Origin: Arthrobacter sp. ok362
GTDB taxonomy: Bacteria > Actinomycetota > Actinomycetes > Actinomycetales > Micrococcaceae
Direction of reading: 5' to 3'
Assembly: GCF_900102785.1 (NCBI RefSeq)
Contig: NZ_FNGC01000002.1
Span: 1 to 64,000, forward strand
Length of the DNA stretch: 64,000 nt
Part shown: piece by piece, positions 43,756 through 54,101 of the stretch
Layout: every line of letters begins with the position of its first letter
How positions within the stretch are numbered: position 1 is the first letter of the stretch
Translations under genes and position numbers: made by a program
The notes under the pieces: generated by a model
Told to the model about the DNA's origin: nothing
Seen by the model: the letters and a program-made list of their open reading frames with translations, nothing else
Database searches by the model: none

Positions 43756-44370
43756 TTAGAGGATCAACGGCAGGACTGCTGGGATGATAGACGGAAGAGA
43801 ATGAACCGTCCAGTCGCCCAGGTCACTCAACCAATTCTTGCGCTCCGCCTCAGTTAAGCCCGGTGGCAGATCGGGAAAAGTTATGGAGTTCTTCGGGTCC
43901 GTGAAGTCCTTAGCGCCGGACAAAGCCTGCACAGTTGCCTGCGCAGCGATCAGCACAAACTGGGAGGCGAAATCCGTCCAATCTTTGTCATTTCGGCGCG
44001 ACTCAGGGACCTGTTTGATGATGTCCCCGAGCGTGGGCGTCTCAGGCTTGTAGTCCTTGCTCAGCCAGTTAATCAGTGGCGGTCCAACGGTGGTCACAAG
44101 CTTCAGCGCATCATCCCACAAGTCTTTATTTGCGGGATCTTGGAGCTGCAGGGCAGGGACGACACCCTTGGGGCGGATGGCTATTCCTGGGTTGACGAGA
44201 GCTGCCTGTTGGTAAGCGGACAGAAGCGAGGCGGCCAATTGAGAGGCGTCGGTGTTGACGGAGGGCTTTCCCCAATCCTTCGACACCTGGCCGTTCCCGG
44301 TGAACGACTTTTTGAGTTGCTCGGCCAGCGGTTGCAGTCGTGTGTCGAGCACAGCAGTCGTATCGGTCAT
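43756..44370 (-). CDS. hypothetical protein of the caspase cluster, 204 aa
   Basis: Unrecognised. AAGGAG precedes the ATG. The first 170 residues are mostly helical and soluble-looking, with SQLAASLLSAYQQAALVNPG and VLIAAQATVQALSGAKD. The final segment LPSIIPAVLPLIL is strongly hydrophobic and ends the protein, as in membrane-inserting or tail-anchored effectors. Placed directly after the caspase-like gene and coupled to the 115-residue gene. A role as protease target or effector is only a hypothesis. Confidence 0.7.
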   Translation of the reverse strand: MTDTTAVLDTRLQPLAEQLKKSFTGNGQVSKDWGKPSVNTDASQLAASLLSAYQQAALVNPGIAIRPKGVVPALQLQDPANKDLWDDALKLVTTVGPPLINWLSKDYKPETPTLGDIIKQVPESRRNDKDWTDFASQFVLIAAQATVQALSGAKDFTDPKNSITFPDLPPGLTEAERKNWLSDLGDWTVHSLPSIIPAVLPLIL

Positions 44371-44413
44371 GATCTACTCCTTAATTGGTGAACTTCATAT
44401 TTGTGGGGTTCTT

Positions 44414-45388
44414 TCAGCCCCGGAGGGATGCGAGCTGGTCACGGAGATAGGCGAGCGGGTCAAAGCCATTGGTTGACGGTTCGCTCGCGGGCGACTGAGG
44501 ACCTGCTGAGTCGCCCAATTTCTGCATGGACACGAACGTGTCCGTGAGTATTTCCTGATGCAATGTTGGCGCGACCGCTTGAGGCGCCTGGTTCATGTTG
44601 AGCGCTTTCAGCCGGGCCACGACCTTCGCGTTCAGATCGCTGAGCGAGATTCGCGGGTCAAGTTCCTGCAGAAGGGCGTACGTGAACGCTGAGAGGTAGT
44701 TGGTAGGGAGGCTGCCGGCGGCAGCCGTTTGATCCGCTTGGCACGCCGCGAAGAGCGCGCCATTGAACTCCGGTGCTCCTTCCCCAAAGTTCTTGGGTCC
44801 GTCGACACCGATTGGACCCATCGCGAAATTCTTCGCAACCGCTCCGCTGTCGGCGGTGGAGGCATAACCGAAGAACTTAAACTTGGTGACCTGACTGTAC
44901 AGCCCGAGGTTGGCCGCCTCTTCTTCCGCGGTGGGCTTCCAAACCTTCGCCGGAGCGATGTTTACATTTCCATCAGCGAAAAAGAGCTTGTTCAACCCGC
45001 CCGAGTGGCATGCGTCGATGCAGGCCGTCAGAACATCTGGAGGAACAGACTGCGACTTAGCCACGAACTCCGTGTCTTCAAGGAACTGGTCATATAGACA
45101 CAGAACCTCGACCATGGTGTCTCCCTTTGGGTACCGATAGCCATGAGACGATTCGAAGAAAACCAGCCGGTCCTCGGGTTGTGCGCCTGCCAACATGGCG
45201 TCGAGGCTAGCGAGGACGTTTGCCTTGGTCGCGTCCTGATTATGAAGCAGTTTGATGGAACCAAGATCGAAGCCATAGGTGTTCTGAAGCATCTGCCTGA
45301 ACGCTAGGGTGTCTGCGATGCATGAATTCAGGTTGTTCCTAGGGTCGGGATATACGTCAATCCCGACGAGAAGGGCGCGATTTGCCAT
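44414..45388 (-). CDS. caspase-like (peptidase C14 / metacaspase) protein
   Basis: A 324-residue protease of the caspase-hemoglobinase fold. The N-terminal RALLVGIDVYPDPRNNL followed by CIADTLAFRQML is the usual first strand and helix. The catalytic His is H82 in FFESSHGYRYP and the catalytic Cys C127 in IDACHSGG; both dyad residues are present. DRLVFF and FKFFGYAS are the flanking core strands. After about residue 250 comes a helical tail without known domain. AGGAG precedes the ATG. Bacterial homologs take part in regulated proteolysis and in phage defence; which applies here is open. Confidence 0.88.
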   Translation of the reverse strand: MANRALLVGIDVYPDPRNNLNSCIADTLAFRQMLQNTYGFDLGSIKLLHNQDATKANVLASLDAMLAGAQPEDRLVFFESSHGYRYPKGDTMVEVLCLYDQFLEDTEFVAKSQSVPPDVLTACIDACHSGGLNKLFFADGNVNIAPAKVWKPTAEEEAANLGLYSQVTKFKFFGYASTADSGAVAKNFAMGPIGVDGPKNFGEGAPEFNGALFAACQADQTAAAGSLPTNYLSAFTYALLQELDPRISLSDLNAKVVARLKALNMNQAPQAVAPTLHQEILTDTFVSMQKLGDSAGPQSPASEPSTNGFDPLAYLRDQLASLRG

Positions 45389-46483
45389 GTCGGACTCCTA
45401 GTCGTGCTGCGTTTTTAGTGAAATGAACCTGGTCGGTCTCTGACCAAACAATGGATGTCTTGAGCCGTCTCTCGCTGTTTCCGCTTGCCTTGTCTTAGTC
45501 TCCCCCTCACTCCGTTATAATTGTGTTACAAGAATTTTGGCCGCTTGTCCTACGTCCTTGACTCTCAATATGTGGACTAACGGCGCACTGGGGTCGTTAG
45601 ATTTATGCAGTGAGGAGAAGCGACTCGGCACACAGGATTCCGATTGCCGCACCCGTCTTGAAGCTCTCTCGTTAGGCGTCACCGAGATGGCGAAGGCATC
45701 AACACCCGCTCTACCTGGAACCATTCTTTACTTCGGGGAGCGAGTTGGATCATCGATGCCGGCGTGATGGACCAGACTTTTGATGCAGGAGAAAGAATCA
45801 CTTCGGCCTCTTACCTAAGAGGGCAGCCCGGAAACCGAATGCCTAGGCAGAGGGCTTCGTGGTTGTTGTGGTTTCTCGACGAGGGCTAATTTCCCCGGTC
45901 CCTTGGGCGCTCTTAGTGCCGATTGCAGCGGAGCGACACCTTGGCAGAAGTCAGCCTCCCGGCAGCATGCCTGCTGGGTCTACGTTGGATGTAGCAAGTG
46001 ATCGGGGTAAACCGGCCGACATTTCCGTTCCGCGTCCGGGAAGGAAGCTCACGGCATGGGCTGACCAGGACGGTGTGGACAGGGGCTTATGGAGCGGGGC
46101 AGGGACGCGGAAAGGAAGATCTATGGCAGCGAACGAGGCCAGGTTTCGGTGCTCGTTCCGGATCTGCGAGGAGTGCTGCGCACCAAACGAGAGCCGCGCG
46201 ACGCACGTCGTACCCATGACAGCGACATGGTGGAAGGCTCCGTGCCTGAAGGCGGCATTCCGCCACGGCAGTTCGGGCCACGCCGTTTCCAGGGCCGGCC
46301 ATACCGCAGAACCATCAGTGCCAGGAGTATTCACGCCGAGAAGTCTCGCAGACCGCGCTGCGCAGCGCCTTCAACGAAGGGTGCGGGGTCCGAGCCCAGT
46401 TGATACGTTCCTGCATCTCAGCAGCGTAAATCGAACTCCTGCCGCGAGGCTCTCCTCAAGCGGAGCCGCACGTGTCGTGGCCA
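45389..46483. other. 1.1-kb stretch without a supported gene
   Basis: The region upstream of the caspase gene holds its promoter and otherwise only weak short frames on both strands, none with a ribosome site or known domain. Base composition changes from AT-richer (45400-45850) to mixed. A frame at 46089-46403 has protein-like stretches (VSVLVPDLRGVLRTKREPRDARR) and could be a remnant of mobile DNA. No inverted-repeat ends were found. Confidence 0.35.
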
Positions 46484-46523
46484 TGACACCACGATTGCTT
46501 GACGTGACACCATGGTGGTGTCA
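46484..46523. promoter_or_regulatory. operator repeats ahead of the ribbon-helix-helix gene
   Basis: TGACACCA occurs at 46484-46491 and 46505-46512, 21 bases apart (two helix turns), and its complement TGGTGTCA at 46516-46523 makes a palindrome with the second copy. A further ATGGTGG follows before the start. This is the arrangement expected for an autoregulating ribbon-helix-helix protein. Confidence 0.75.
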
Positions 46524-46533
46524 CTATGGTGGC

Positions 46534-47022
46534 ATGGAACTTGGACAATACGTCAGCGACTTGCAGCGCCAGTTAGTGGATGCCGCGGAGAACGGCACGG
46601 AGGACACTCGCGCCGTGGCCGAGCGGCTCGCCGCCGGACTAGATGCCGCCGCGCGGCTCGTGCTACTCGACGTTCTGTCGGCCGCGGCCGGCGAGATCAC
46701 CCGCGACCTCGCACCCGGTTCGGTTGACATGCGGCTGCGCGGACGCGACATCGAGTTCGTAGTTACCCCGCCGAACACCGAGCCTGACAGCGACGAGCGG
46801 CCCGCCGCAACCGTCGACCTCGACGACGCGAGCACCTCCCGCACGACGCTCCGCCTGCCGGACGCCCTCAAGGCGCGGGTGGACGAGGCGGCGGCGGCTG
46901 ACGGCATGTCCGTCAACACCTGGCTGGTCCGCGCGATTGCGGCCGCTCTCCAACCCAAGCAACGACGATCCACGCAGCGCACGCTGCGCACCGGCGACAA
47001 CTTCGCCGGCTGGGCGCGCTAG
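46534..47022 (+). CDS. ribbon-helix-helix / HicB-like regulatory protein
   Basis: A 162-residue protein. The last 60 residues contain SRTTLRLPDALKARVDEAAAADGMSVNTWLVRAIAAAL, a ribbon-helix-helix DNA-binding unit of the type annotated HicB/Arc. The N-terminal half is an Ala/Leu-rich helical region with a strand pair (VDMRLRGRDIEFVV). No HicA-type toxin gene accompanies it, so it is more likely a regulator of the following DUF4097/ABC genes than half of a toxin-antitoxin pair. ATG 46534 is the first Met after the operator repeats. Confidence 0.83.
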   Translation: MELGQYVSDLQRQLVDAAENGTEDTRAVAERLAAGLDAAARLVLLDVLSAAAGEITRDLAPGSVDMRLRGRDIEFVVTPPNTEPDSDERPAATVDLDDASTSRTTLRLPDALKARVDEAAAADGMSVNTWLVRAIAAALQPKQRRSTQRTLRTGDNFAGWAR

Positions 47023-47106
47023 CCCGCTCAGCCCCACCTTCACCATTCACCGACCCCGCCGCCCCGCGGGTGATACAAACACGCGCAGAGAAAGGGAGGC
47101 GCCAGC

Positions 47107-47952
47107 ATGCCCACCTACAACACCCCCGCCCCGATCGACCTCGCCATCAACCTGCAGGTCGGCGGAATCGATGTCTTCGCCAGCGACCGCGCCGACACGG
47201 TGGTGACCGTATCGCCGACCAACCCCGAGAAGGCGGTCGACCGTCGAGGCGCGGAGGAGACCAGGGTCGACTTCGATGGCCAGCGGCTCACCATCACGGG
47301 CCCGCGGCCCCGCATCAGCTGGATCGGCCCAACCGAGTCGGTCGACGTGAAGATCGAGCTGCCGACGGGGTCCCGGCTCGCCGCCGAGATCGCGGTCGGC
47401 GGCCTGCGTACCGTCGGCCGCCTCGGGGCCACCCGCATCAAGAGTTCGCTCGGTCCCGTGGATGTCGACACCACCGGCGACCTGTGGCTGCGGGCCTCGC
47501 ACGGCAACGCGACCGTGGGCACCGCCGAAGGCGGCGTCGAGATCACGGCCGACCACGGTCAGATCCGGGTCGGCACGGTCACCGGCGACGCGATCCTCAA
47601 GGCCTCCCATGGCACCATCCAGGTCGGGGACTCCGGCGGCGACCTCGACGCGAAGCTTTCCTACGGCGACCTCGAGATCACAAAGGCACGCGCCTCCGTT
47701 ACGGCGAAGACCGCATACGGCAGCATCCAGCTGGGAGAGGTCGCGAGCGGTTCCATCCAAGTCGAAAGCGGCTTCGGCCAGGTCACCATCGGCGTGCGGA
47801 CCGGCGTTGCCGCCTGGCTCGACCTGTCCTCGAAGGCCGGACATGTGCGCAACGAGCTCGACGGCGACAGCGCCCCCGACGCATCCGAACAGACCGTCGA
47901 AGTACGTGCACGCACGCAGCACGGCAACATCAACATCCAGCGCGCGCGGTGA
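47107..47952 (+). CDS. DUF4097 family beta-strand repeat protein
   Basis: A 281-residue protein made of a repeating short-strand pattern (DVFASDRADTVVTVSP, LRTVGRLGATRIKSSLG, GDLDAKLSYGDLEITKA, GSIQVESGFGQVTIG) typical of the DUF4097 parallel beta-helix. No signal peptide or membrane helix. Such proteins are often encoded with RHH-type regulators and drug-export ABC genes in actinobacteria; their role is unknown. GGGAGGCGCCAGC precedes the ATG. It is 32 bases upstream of the ATPase gene. Confidence 0.88.
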   Translation: MPTYNTPAPIDLAINLQVGGIDVFASDRADTVVTVSPTNPEKAVDRRGAEETRVDFDGQRLTITGPRPRISWIGPTESVDVKIELPTGSRLAAEIAVGGLRTVGRLGATRIKSSLGPVDVDTTGDLWLRASHGNATVGTAEGGVEITADHGQIRVGTVTGDAILKASHGTIQVGDSGGDLDAKLSYGDLEITKARASVTAKTAYGSIQLGEVASGSIQVESGFGQVTIGVRTGVAAWLDLSSKAGHVRNELDGDSAPDASEQTVEVRARTQHGNINIQRAR

Positions 47953-47984
47953 ACCCGGGCAACCAACAGAAGGGAACCACACAC

Positions 47985-48929
47985 ATGAACACGCCAGCGA
48001 TCGCAGTCCACGGGCTGCGGAAGTCCTACGGCGGAAAGGTGGTGCTCGACGACGTCGACCTCACCGTCAACGCCGGCACCGTCACCGCGCTGCTCGGCCC
48101 GAACGGCGCCGGCAAGACGACCACCGTGCACATCCTGTCCACGCTCGTGCGGCCCGACGGCGGCACGGCATTCGTCAACGGATGCGACGTCGTGCGCGAC
48201 CACGGCGGCGTGCGCGCCGCGATCGGCCTCACCGGCCAGTTCTCCGCGGTGGACAAACTGCTCACCGGCGAGGAGAACCTCCTGCTGATGGCGCGGCTGC
48301 GCCACCTCGGGGCGAAGCGCTCGAAGACCCGGGTGGTCGAGCTGCTCGAGCAGTTCGACCTCGTCGACGCCGCCCGCAAGCCGCTCGCCACCTACTCCGG
48401 CGGGATGCAGCGCCGCCTCGACCTCGCGATGACCCTCGTCGCCACCCCGAGCGTGATCTTCCTCGACGAGCCCACCACGGGCCTGGACCCGCGCAGCCGC
48501 CACACCATGTGGGACATCGTGCGCGGCCTCGTCGCGGATGGCACGACCGTCCTGCTCACCACCCAGTACCTCGACGAAGCGGACGAACTCGCGGACCGCA
48601 TCGCGGTGCTCGACGGCGGCCGCATCGTCGCCGACGGGACGCCCGACGAGCTCAAGCGCCTTGTGCCCGGCGGGCACATCCGGCTCCGGTTCGCGGATGC
48701 CGCGGCGCTCGACACCGCCGCCCGCCTGCTCGACGAGTCCGATCGCGACGACGCCGGGCTCGTGCTCACCGTGCCGAGCGACGGCGGGGTCGGCGCGCTT
48801 CGCACCGTGCTGGACCGCCTCGACGCGGCCGACGTCGAGGTCGACGACCTCAGCATCCACACCCCGGACCTCGATGACGTGTTCTTCGCGCTCACCGGCC
48901 GGGCGGACACGAAGGGAACCGCGTCATGA
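47985..48929 (+). CDS. DrrA-like ABC exporter ATP-binding protein
   Basis: A 314-residue ATPase of the daunorubicin-resistance class. Walker A is GPNGAGKTT, signature YSGGMQRRLDLAMTL, Walker B VIFLDEPTTGLDPRSR, and the switch His is replaced by Gln in TTQYLDEADELA, a known feature of this class. The C-terminal DUF4162-like domain (about 225-310) ends in TPDLDDVFFALTG. ATG 47985 follows GAAGGGAACC; the frame upstream overlaps DUF4097 and is not used. Overlaps the permease gene by 4 bases. Confidence 0.93.
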   Translation: MNTPAIAVHGLRKSYGGKVVLDDVDLTVNAGTVTALLGPNGAGKTTTVHILSTLVRPDGGTAFVNGCDVVRDHGGVRAAIGLTGQFSAVDKLLTGEENLLLMARLRHLGAKRSKTRVVELLEQFDLVDAARKPLATYSGGMQRRLDLAMTLVATPSVIFLDEPTTGLDPRSRHTMWDIVRGLVADGTTVLLTTQYLDEADELADRIAVLDGGRIVADGTPDELKRLVPGGHIRLRFADAAALDTAARLLDESDRDDAGLVLTVPSDGGVGALRTVLDRLDAADVEVDDLSIHTPDLDDVFFALTGRADTKGTAS

Positions 48930-49762
48930 CCACCATCACCGCCCAGCGCAAGACCGCCCCGGGCACCACCCGACACTCACACGTCGTCTCCGACTCGATC
49001 ACAATACTGCGCCGCAACCTGCTGCACATGGTGCGCTACCCGGGCCTGTCGGTGTTCACCATCGTGGGGCCGGTGGTGATTCTGCTGTTCTTCGTGTTCG
49101 TGTTCGGCGGTACGCTCGGGGCCGGCCTGCCCGGTGCGGATCCGGCCGCCGGGCGGGAAGCGTATGTCGCGTACATCATGCCGGGCATCCTGCTGCTGAC
49201 CATCGCCGGCAGCGCCGGCGGCACCGCGACGACGGTCGCGATGGACATGACCGAGGGCATCACGGCGCGGTTCCGCACGATGGCGATCTCGCGGGCTGCG
49301 GTGCTCGCCGGGCACGTGCTCGGCAACACCATCCAGGCGATCATCGCCGTCGCGCTCGTGCTCGGCGTCGGCTTGGCTGTCGGCTTCCGCCCGACGGCCG
49401 GAGCGGTCGAGTGGATCGCCGCCGCCGGTCTGCTGGTGCTCATCGCGTACGCGATCAGCTGGCTCGGGGTCGCCATGGGCATGCAGGCGAAGTCGGTCGA
49501 GACAGCCAGCAATTGGCCCCTCGTGCTGACCTTCCTGCCCTTCCTCAGCAGCGGCTTCGTGCCGACCGAGTCGATGCCGGAGTGGCTGCAATGGTTCGCG
49601 CAGTACCAGCCGTTCACGCCGTTCATCGAGGCCATCCGCGGGCTGCTGCTCGGCGCCCCGCTCGGTTGGAGCCCGGCACTCGCGATCGGATGGTGCGTCG
49701 TGATCGTGGTCTCCGGGTACGCCTGGTCGATGGCGATCTACGAGCGGAAGTCGGTGCGTTGA
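48926..49762 (+). CDS. DrrB-like ABC exporter permease
   Basis: A 278-residue ABC2-type membrane protein with six predicted helices. The ATG start overlaps the ATPase stop (ATGA). Conserved parts are ILRRNLLHMVRYPGLSVF, YVAYIMPGILLLTIAGSAGGTA and MTEGITARFRTMAISRAAVLAGHVLGN. Works with the ATPase to export a hydrophobic compound or lipid. A strong terminator follows within 25 bases. Confidence 0.93.
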   Translation: MTTITAQRKTAPGTTRHSHVVSDSITILRRNLLHMVRYPGLSVFTIVGPVVILLFFVFVFGGTLGAGLPGADPAAGREAYVAYIMPGILLLTIAGSAGGTATTVAMDMTEGITARFRTMAISRAAVLAGHVLGNTIQAIIAVALVLGVGLAVGFRPTAGAVEWIAAAGLLVLIAYAISWLGVAMGMQAKSVETASNWPLVLTFLPFLSSGFVPTESMPEWLQWFAQYQPFTPFIEAIRGLLLGAPLGWSPALAIGWCVVIVVSGYAWSMAIYERKSVR

Positions 49763-49783
49763 GCCCTGGTCGCACCCGATAAC

Positions 49784-49820
49784 AAACCGGCGGCCGCGAG
49801 TTCATCGCGGCCGCCGGTTT
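49784..49820. terminator. Rho-independent terminator
   Basis: A 16-bp perfect stem (49784-49799 with 49805-49820) around the 5-base GTTCA loop, starting with AAA and ending with TTTTGTT, so that it can work in both directions. It separates the exporter genes from the converging MFS gene. Confidence 0.9.
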
Positions 49821-49873
49821 TGTTGCGGCAACGAACGGCCCTTTGCAAGAATCCTGGCCTGGCGGCGGTTCGG

Positions 49874-51097
49874 CTATTGGACCGGCGATGATGCCGGCGG
49901 CGGGTTTCGGGCGGCGACGAGTGTGCAGAGCCAGACGACGGTGGCCAGGATGGCGTAGCCGGCCGTGATGGCGGGGAGACTGATGACCAGGCTGGCTTGT
50001 CCGGCGATGAGGCTGGGCACGGCGGATCCGGTGTAAGAGATGGCGTAGACCACGGCGAGCAGGCCGGCGCGCTGCCGGGGGAGCGCTTCGGGCAGGAGCG
50101 TATTCATGCTGCCGGAGGTGGCGATGCCCATTCCGATGCCGCCGATGACGCCCGCACTGATGTACAGGCCGAGGATTCCGGCGGTGCTGGCGAACGCGAG
50201 GCCTGCGCCTGCCGCGGCGACGAGTGTCATCCCGATGCGTTGCGCTGCCGCCGGTGTGAAGCGCCCGGCAATGAAGCCGCCGACGAAACTCGGCGCCATG
50301 TAGGAGGCGAACACGGCGGCTGCGGTGAGAGGGCTGTGCGAGCCGAGGTTGTCGGCGGCGATGGAGGGGCCGAACGAGGTGAAGTAGCCGCCGAACGCCC
50401 AGGTGGCGACAAAGACACCGGAGGCGAGGGGCAGGTAGCCGCGGGACGACTTCGGAACGGCGAACCGGGGGATCAGTGAGGACCACGCCCCGGCGGTGCG
50501 GGGCACGGTCTCGGGCGAGGCCGCAAGTGCAATTGCGCAGCCGAGCAGGATCACGGCGAACACGCAGAAGGTGAGCTCGCGCGGCGCCGGCGCGAACTCG
50601 ACGAGCACGCCGGAGAGGAAGACGCCGAGAGCGAGTCCGACGGTCGCGGCGGCAGTGGTGACGGTCGCGGCGAGCCATTTGGGGCGCCGGGGTGCAGTGT
50701 CCACGGCGTAGGCGCCGATTGCACTGGAGGCCAGACCGGCGGCAAGTCCTTGGAGGGCCCGGCCAATTAGGAGGGGGAGAAAGCTGTGGACCAAAAGCAG
50801 GGTGAGGCAGCCGGCGATGGCGAGCAGGAGCGCGGCAATCGCGACGGGGCGGCGCCCGTGGTGGTTGGAGAGCCGGCCGAGGACGAGCAGGGCGAACACT
50901 GCGCAGACGAAGTAGACGACGGCGACCAGTGAGAACTCGTCATTGGTCAGACCGTCGTTGCTTCGGTAAGTGTCGTAGAGGGGAATCGCTGCGGCGCCGG
51001 CGGCGAACACGGAGATGAACGAGACGGTGGCCGCGACGAAGCCGCGCGCCTCAGCGGTCGCGGTGGCGGTAACGGTGCCGGGGTGTGTGCTGGTCAT
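49874..51097 (-). CDS. MFS transporter (drug / metabolite exporter type)
   Basis: A 407-residue inner-membrane protein with 12 predicted helices. RLSNHHGRRPVAI is the loop 2-3 signature, and LIGRALQGLAAGLASSAIGAYAVD follows in helix 4. The second half has the ISAGVIGGIGMGIATSGSMNTLL motif common in sugar-efflux/drug-efflux members. Last gene of the XRE-linked set; 68 bases after the cupin gene. Confidence 0.9.
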   Translation of the reverse strand: MTSTHPGTVTATATAEARGFVAATVSFISVFAAGAAAIPLYDTYRSNDGLTNDEFSLVAVVYFVCAVFALLVLGRLSNHHGRRPVAIAALLLAIAGCLTLLLVHSFLPLLIGRALQGLAAGLASSAIGAYAVDTAPRRPKWLAATVTTAAATVGLALGVFLSGVLVEFAPAPRELTFCVFAVILLGCAIALAASPETVPRTAGAWSSLIPRFAVPKSSRGYLPLASGVFVATWAFGGYFTSFGPSIAADNLGSHSPLTAAAVFASYMAPSFVGGFIAGRFTPAAAQRIGMTLVAAAGAGLAFASTAGILGLYISAGVIGGIGMGIATSGSMNTLLPEALPRQRAGLLAVVYAISYTGSAVPSLIAGQASLVISLPAITAGYAILATVVWLCTLVAARNPPPASSPVQ

Positions 51098-51165
51098 GTG
51101 CTTCCTGTGTCACGGGTCCCCGGAACGGAAGGATGTTCCGGGGACCCGTGGATTCGAGGGCGGGG

Positions 51166-51573
51166 TCAGGACTGGGGGCCGTTGTACTCGTCGTCGGTGA
51201 TGTGCTCGAGCCAGTTGGTGGTCGTGGCCGGATCGTCGCCGTTCTCAAGCATGGCGATGTGCTCCATGAAGCAACCGGGCGCGGCAGCGTGCCAGTGTTC
51301 TTCACCAGGCGGGGTGTACAGGGTCTGGCCGGGGTGGAGCTCGATGATCGTGCCGTCGCGGCCACCGAACCGGGCAATACCCTGGGTGACGCGGAGGTAC
51401 TGTCCGCGGGCGTGGGAGTGCCAGGCTGTGCGGGCGCCGGGAGCGAAGCGCACGGTTGCGACGACCATGCGCTGATCGCTTTCGTGGGGCAGCGCGATGG
51501 GGTCCAGCCATACATCGCCGACGAACTGTTCGGGCGGGTTCTTGCTGGTGGGGTAGGTGGGTTCGATGTTCAT
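51166..51573 (-). CDS. cupin domain protein
   Basis: A 135-residue single-domain cupin. The metal-binding first motif reads RTAWHSHARGQYLRVTQG with His-His and Glu replaced by Gln, and the second motif is PPGEEHWHAAAPG. Its start overlaps the preceding gene by 4 bases (ATGA). Such (R)-mandelonitrile lyase-like cupins often accompany carboxymuconolactone-decarboxylase-like proteins; the reaction here is unknown. Confidence 0.9.
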   Translation of the reverse strand: MNIEPTYPTSKNPPEQFVGDVWLDPIALPHESDQRMVVATVRFAPGARTAWHSHARGQYLRVTQGIARFGGRDGTIIELHPGQTLYTPPGEEHWHAAAPGCFMEHIAMLENGDDPATTTNWLEHITDDEYNGPQS

Positions 51574-51926
51574 GCGTTCTCCTTGCTATCTCGTTCGTTC
51601 TGCGTGGTGAAGACGTTCTTGGCAACGCCCATCGCGGACATGGCTTTGGGCCAGCCGGCGTAAAAGGCCAGATGGGTGATCGCTTCGATGAGTTCCTGTT
51701 CGCTCAGCCCGTTCTCGCGGGCGTAAGGCAGGTGGAAGTTGAGCTGCTCGGTGTTGCCGCCGGCGATGAGGGCCGCGACAGTGACGAGGCTGCGGTCGCG
51801 TGGGGACAGCTCCGGACGCTTCCAGGCGTCACCGAAGAGGACGTCGTCGGTGTAAGTGACGAGGGCCGGTGCGAAGTCGCCGAACATGCGCTGCGCGCCG
51901 GACGGCTCGGGTGTGGCGTTGGTCAT
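51570..51926 (-). CDS. carboxymuconolactone decarboxylase-like protein
   Basis: A 118-residue all-helical protein of the CMD/AhpD-like fold. Marks are SPRDRSLVTVAALIAGGNTEQLNFHLPYARENGLSEQELIEAITHLAFYAGWPKAMSA. No CxxC pair is present, so it is not an AhpD-type peroxidase; a decarboxylase or isomerase-like role is possible. AAGGAGCACATC precedes the ATG. Lies 86 bases after the aldo/keto reductase. Confidence 0.9.
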   Translation of the reverse strand: MTNATPEPSGAQRMFGDFAPALVTYTDDVLFGDAWKRPELSPRDRSLVTVAALIAGGNTEQLNFHLPYARENGLSEQELIEAITHLAFYAGWPKAMSAMGVAKNVFTTQNERDSKENA

Positions 51927-52012
51927 GATGTGCTCCTTAAGGGGCAGGTTCGATGGTTAGGGTGAAGTCGTGCCCGGCCTGCTCGATGGCAGCCAAGGAC
52001 TCTGGGGCCTGG

Positions 52013-54065
<2,053 letters not shown>

Positions 54066-54101
54066 CTCGCAATCGCGTAGGAGCCGGGTGCCTGGATGGA
54101 T

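Noticed and set aside
43756..44370. Gasdermin as identity of the 204-residue partner of the caspase-like protease
   Set aside because: Length is short, and neither the N-terminal Cys for lipidation nor the beta-rich pore fold is evident.
45855..46420. Possible group II intron remnant
   Set aside because: Some base runs recall intron 5' regions, but I could not find a domain V hairpin, intron boundary sequences or reverse transcriptase motifs.
46534..47022. HicAB toxin-antitoxin pair
   Set aside because: Only the ribbon-helix-helix protein is present; no small HicA-type gene adjoins it.
47070..47984. N-terminal extension of the DrrA-like ATPase
   Set aside because: It lies over the DUF4097 gene in another frame, with Arg/His-rich nonsense composition.
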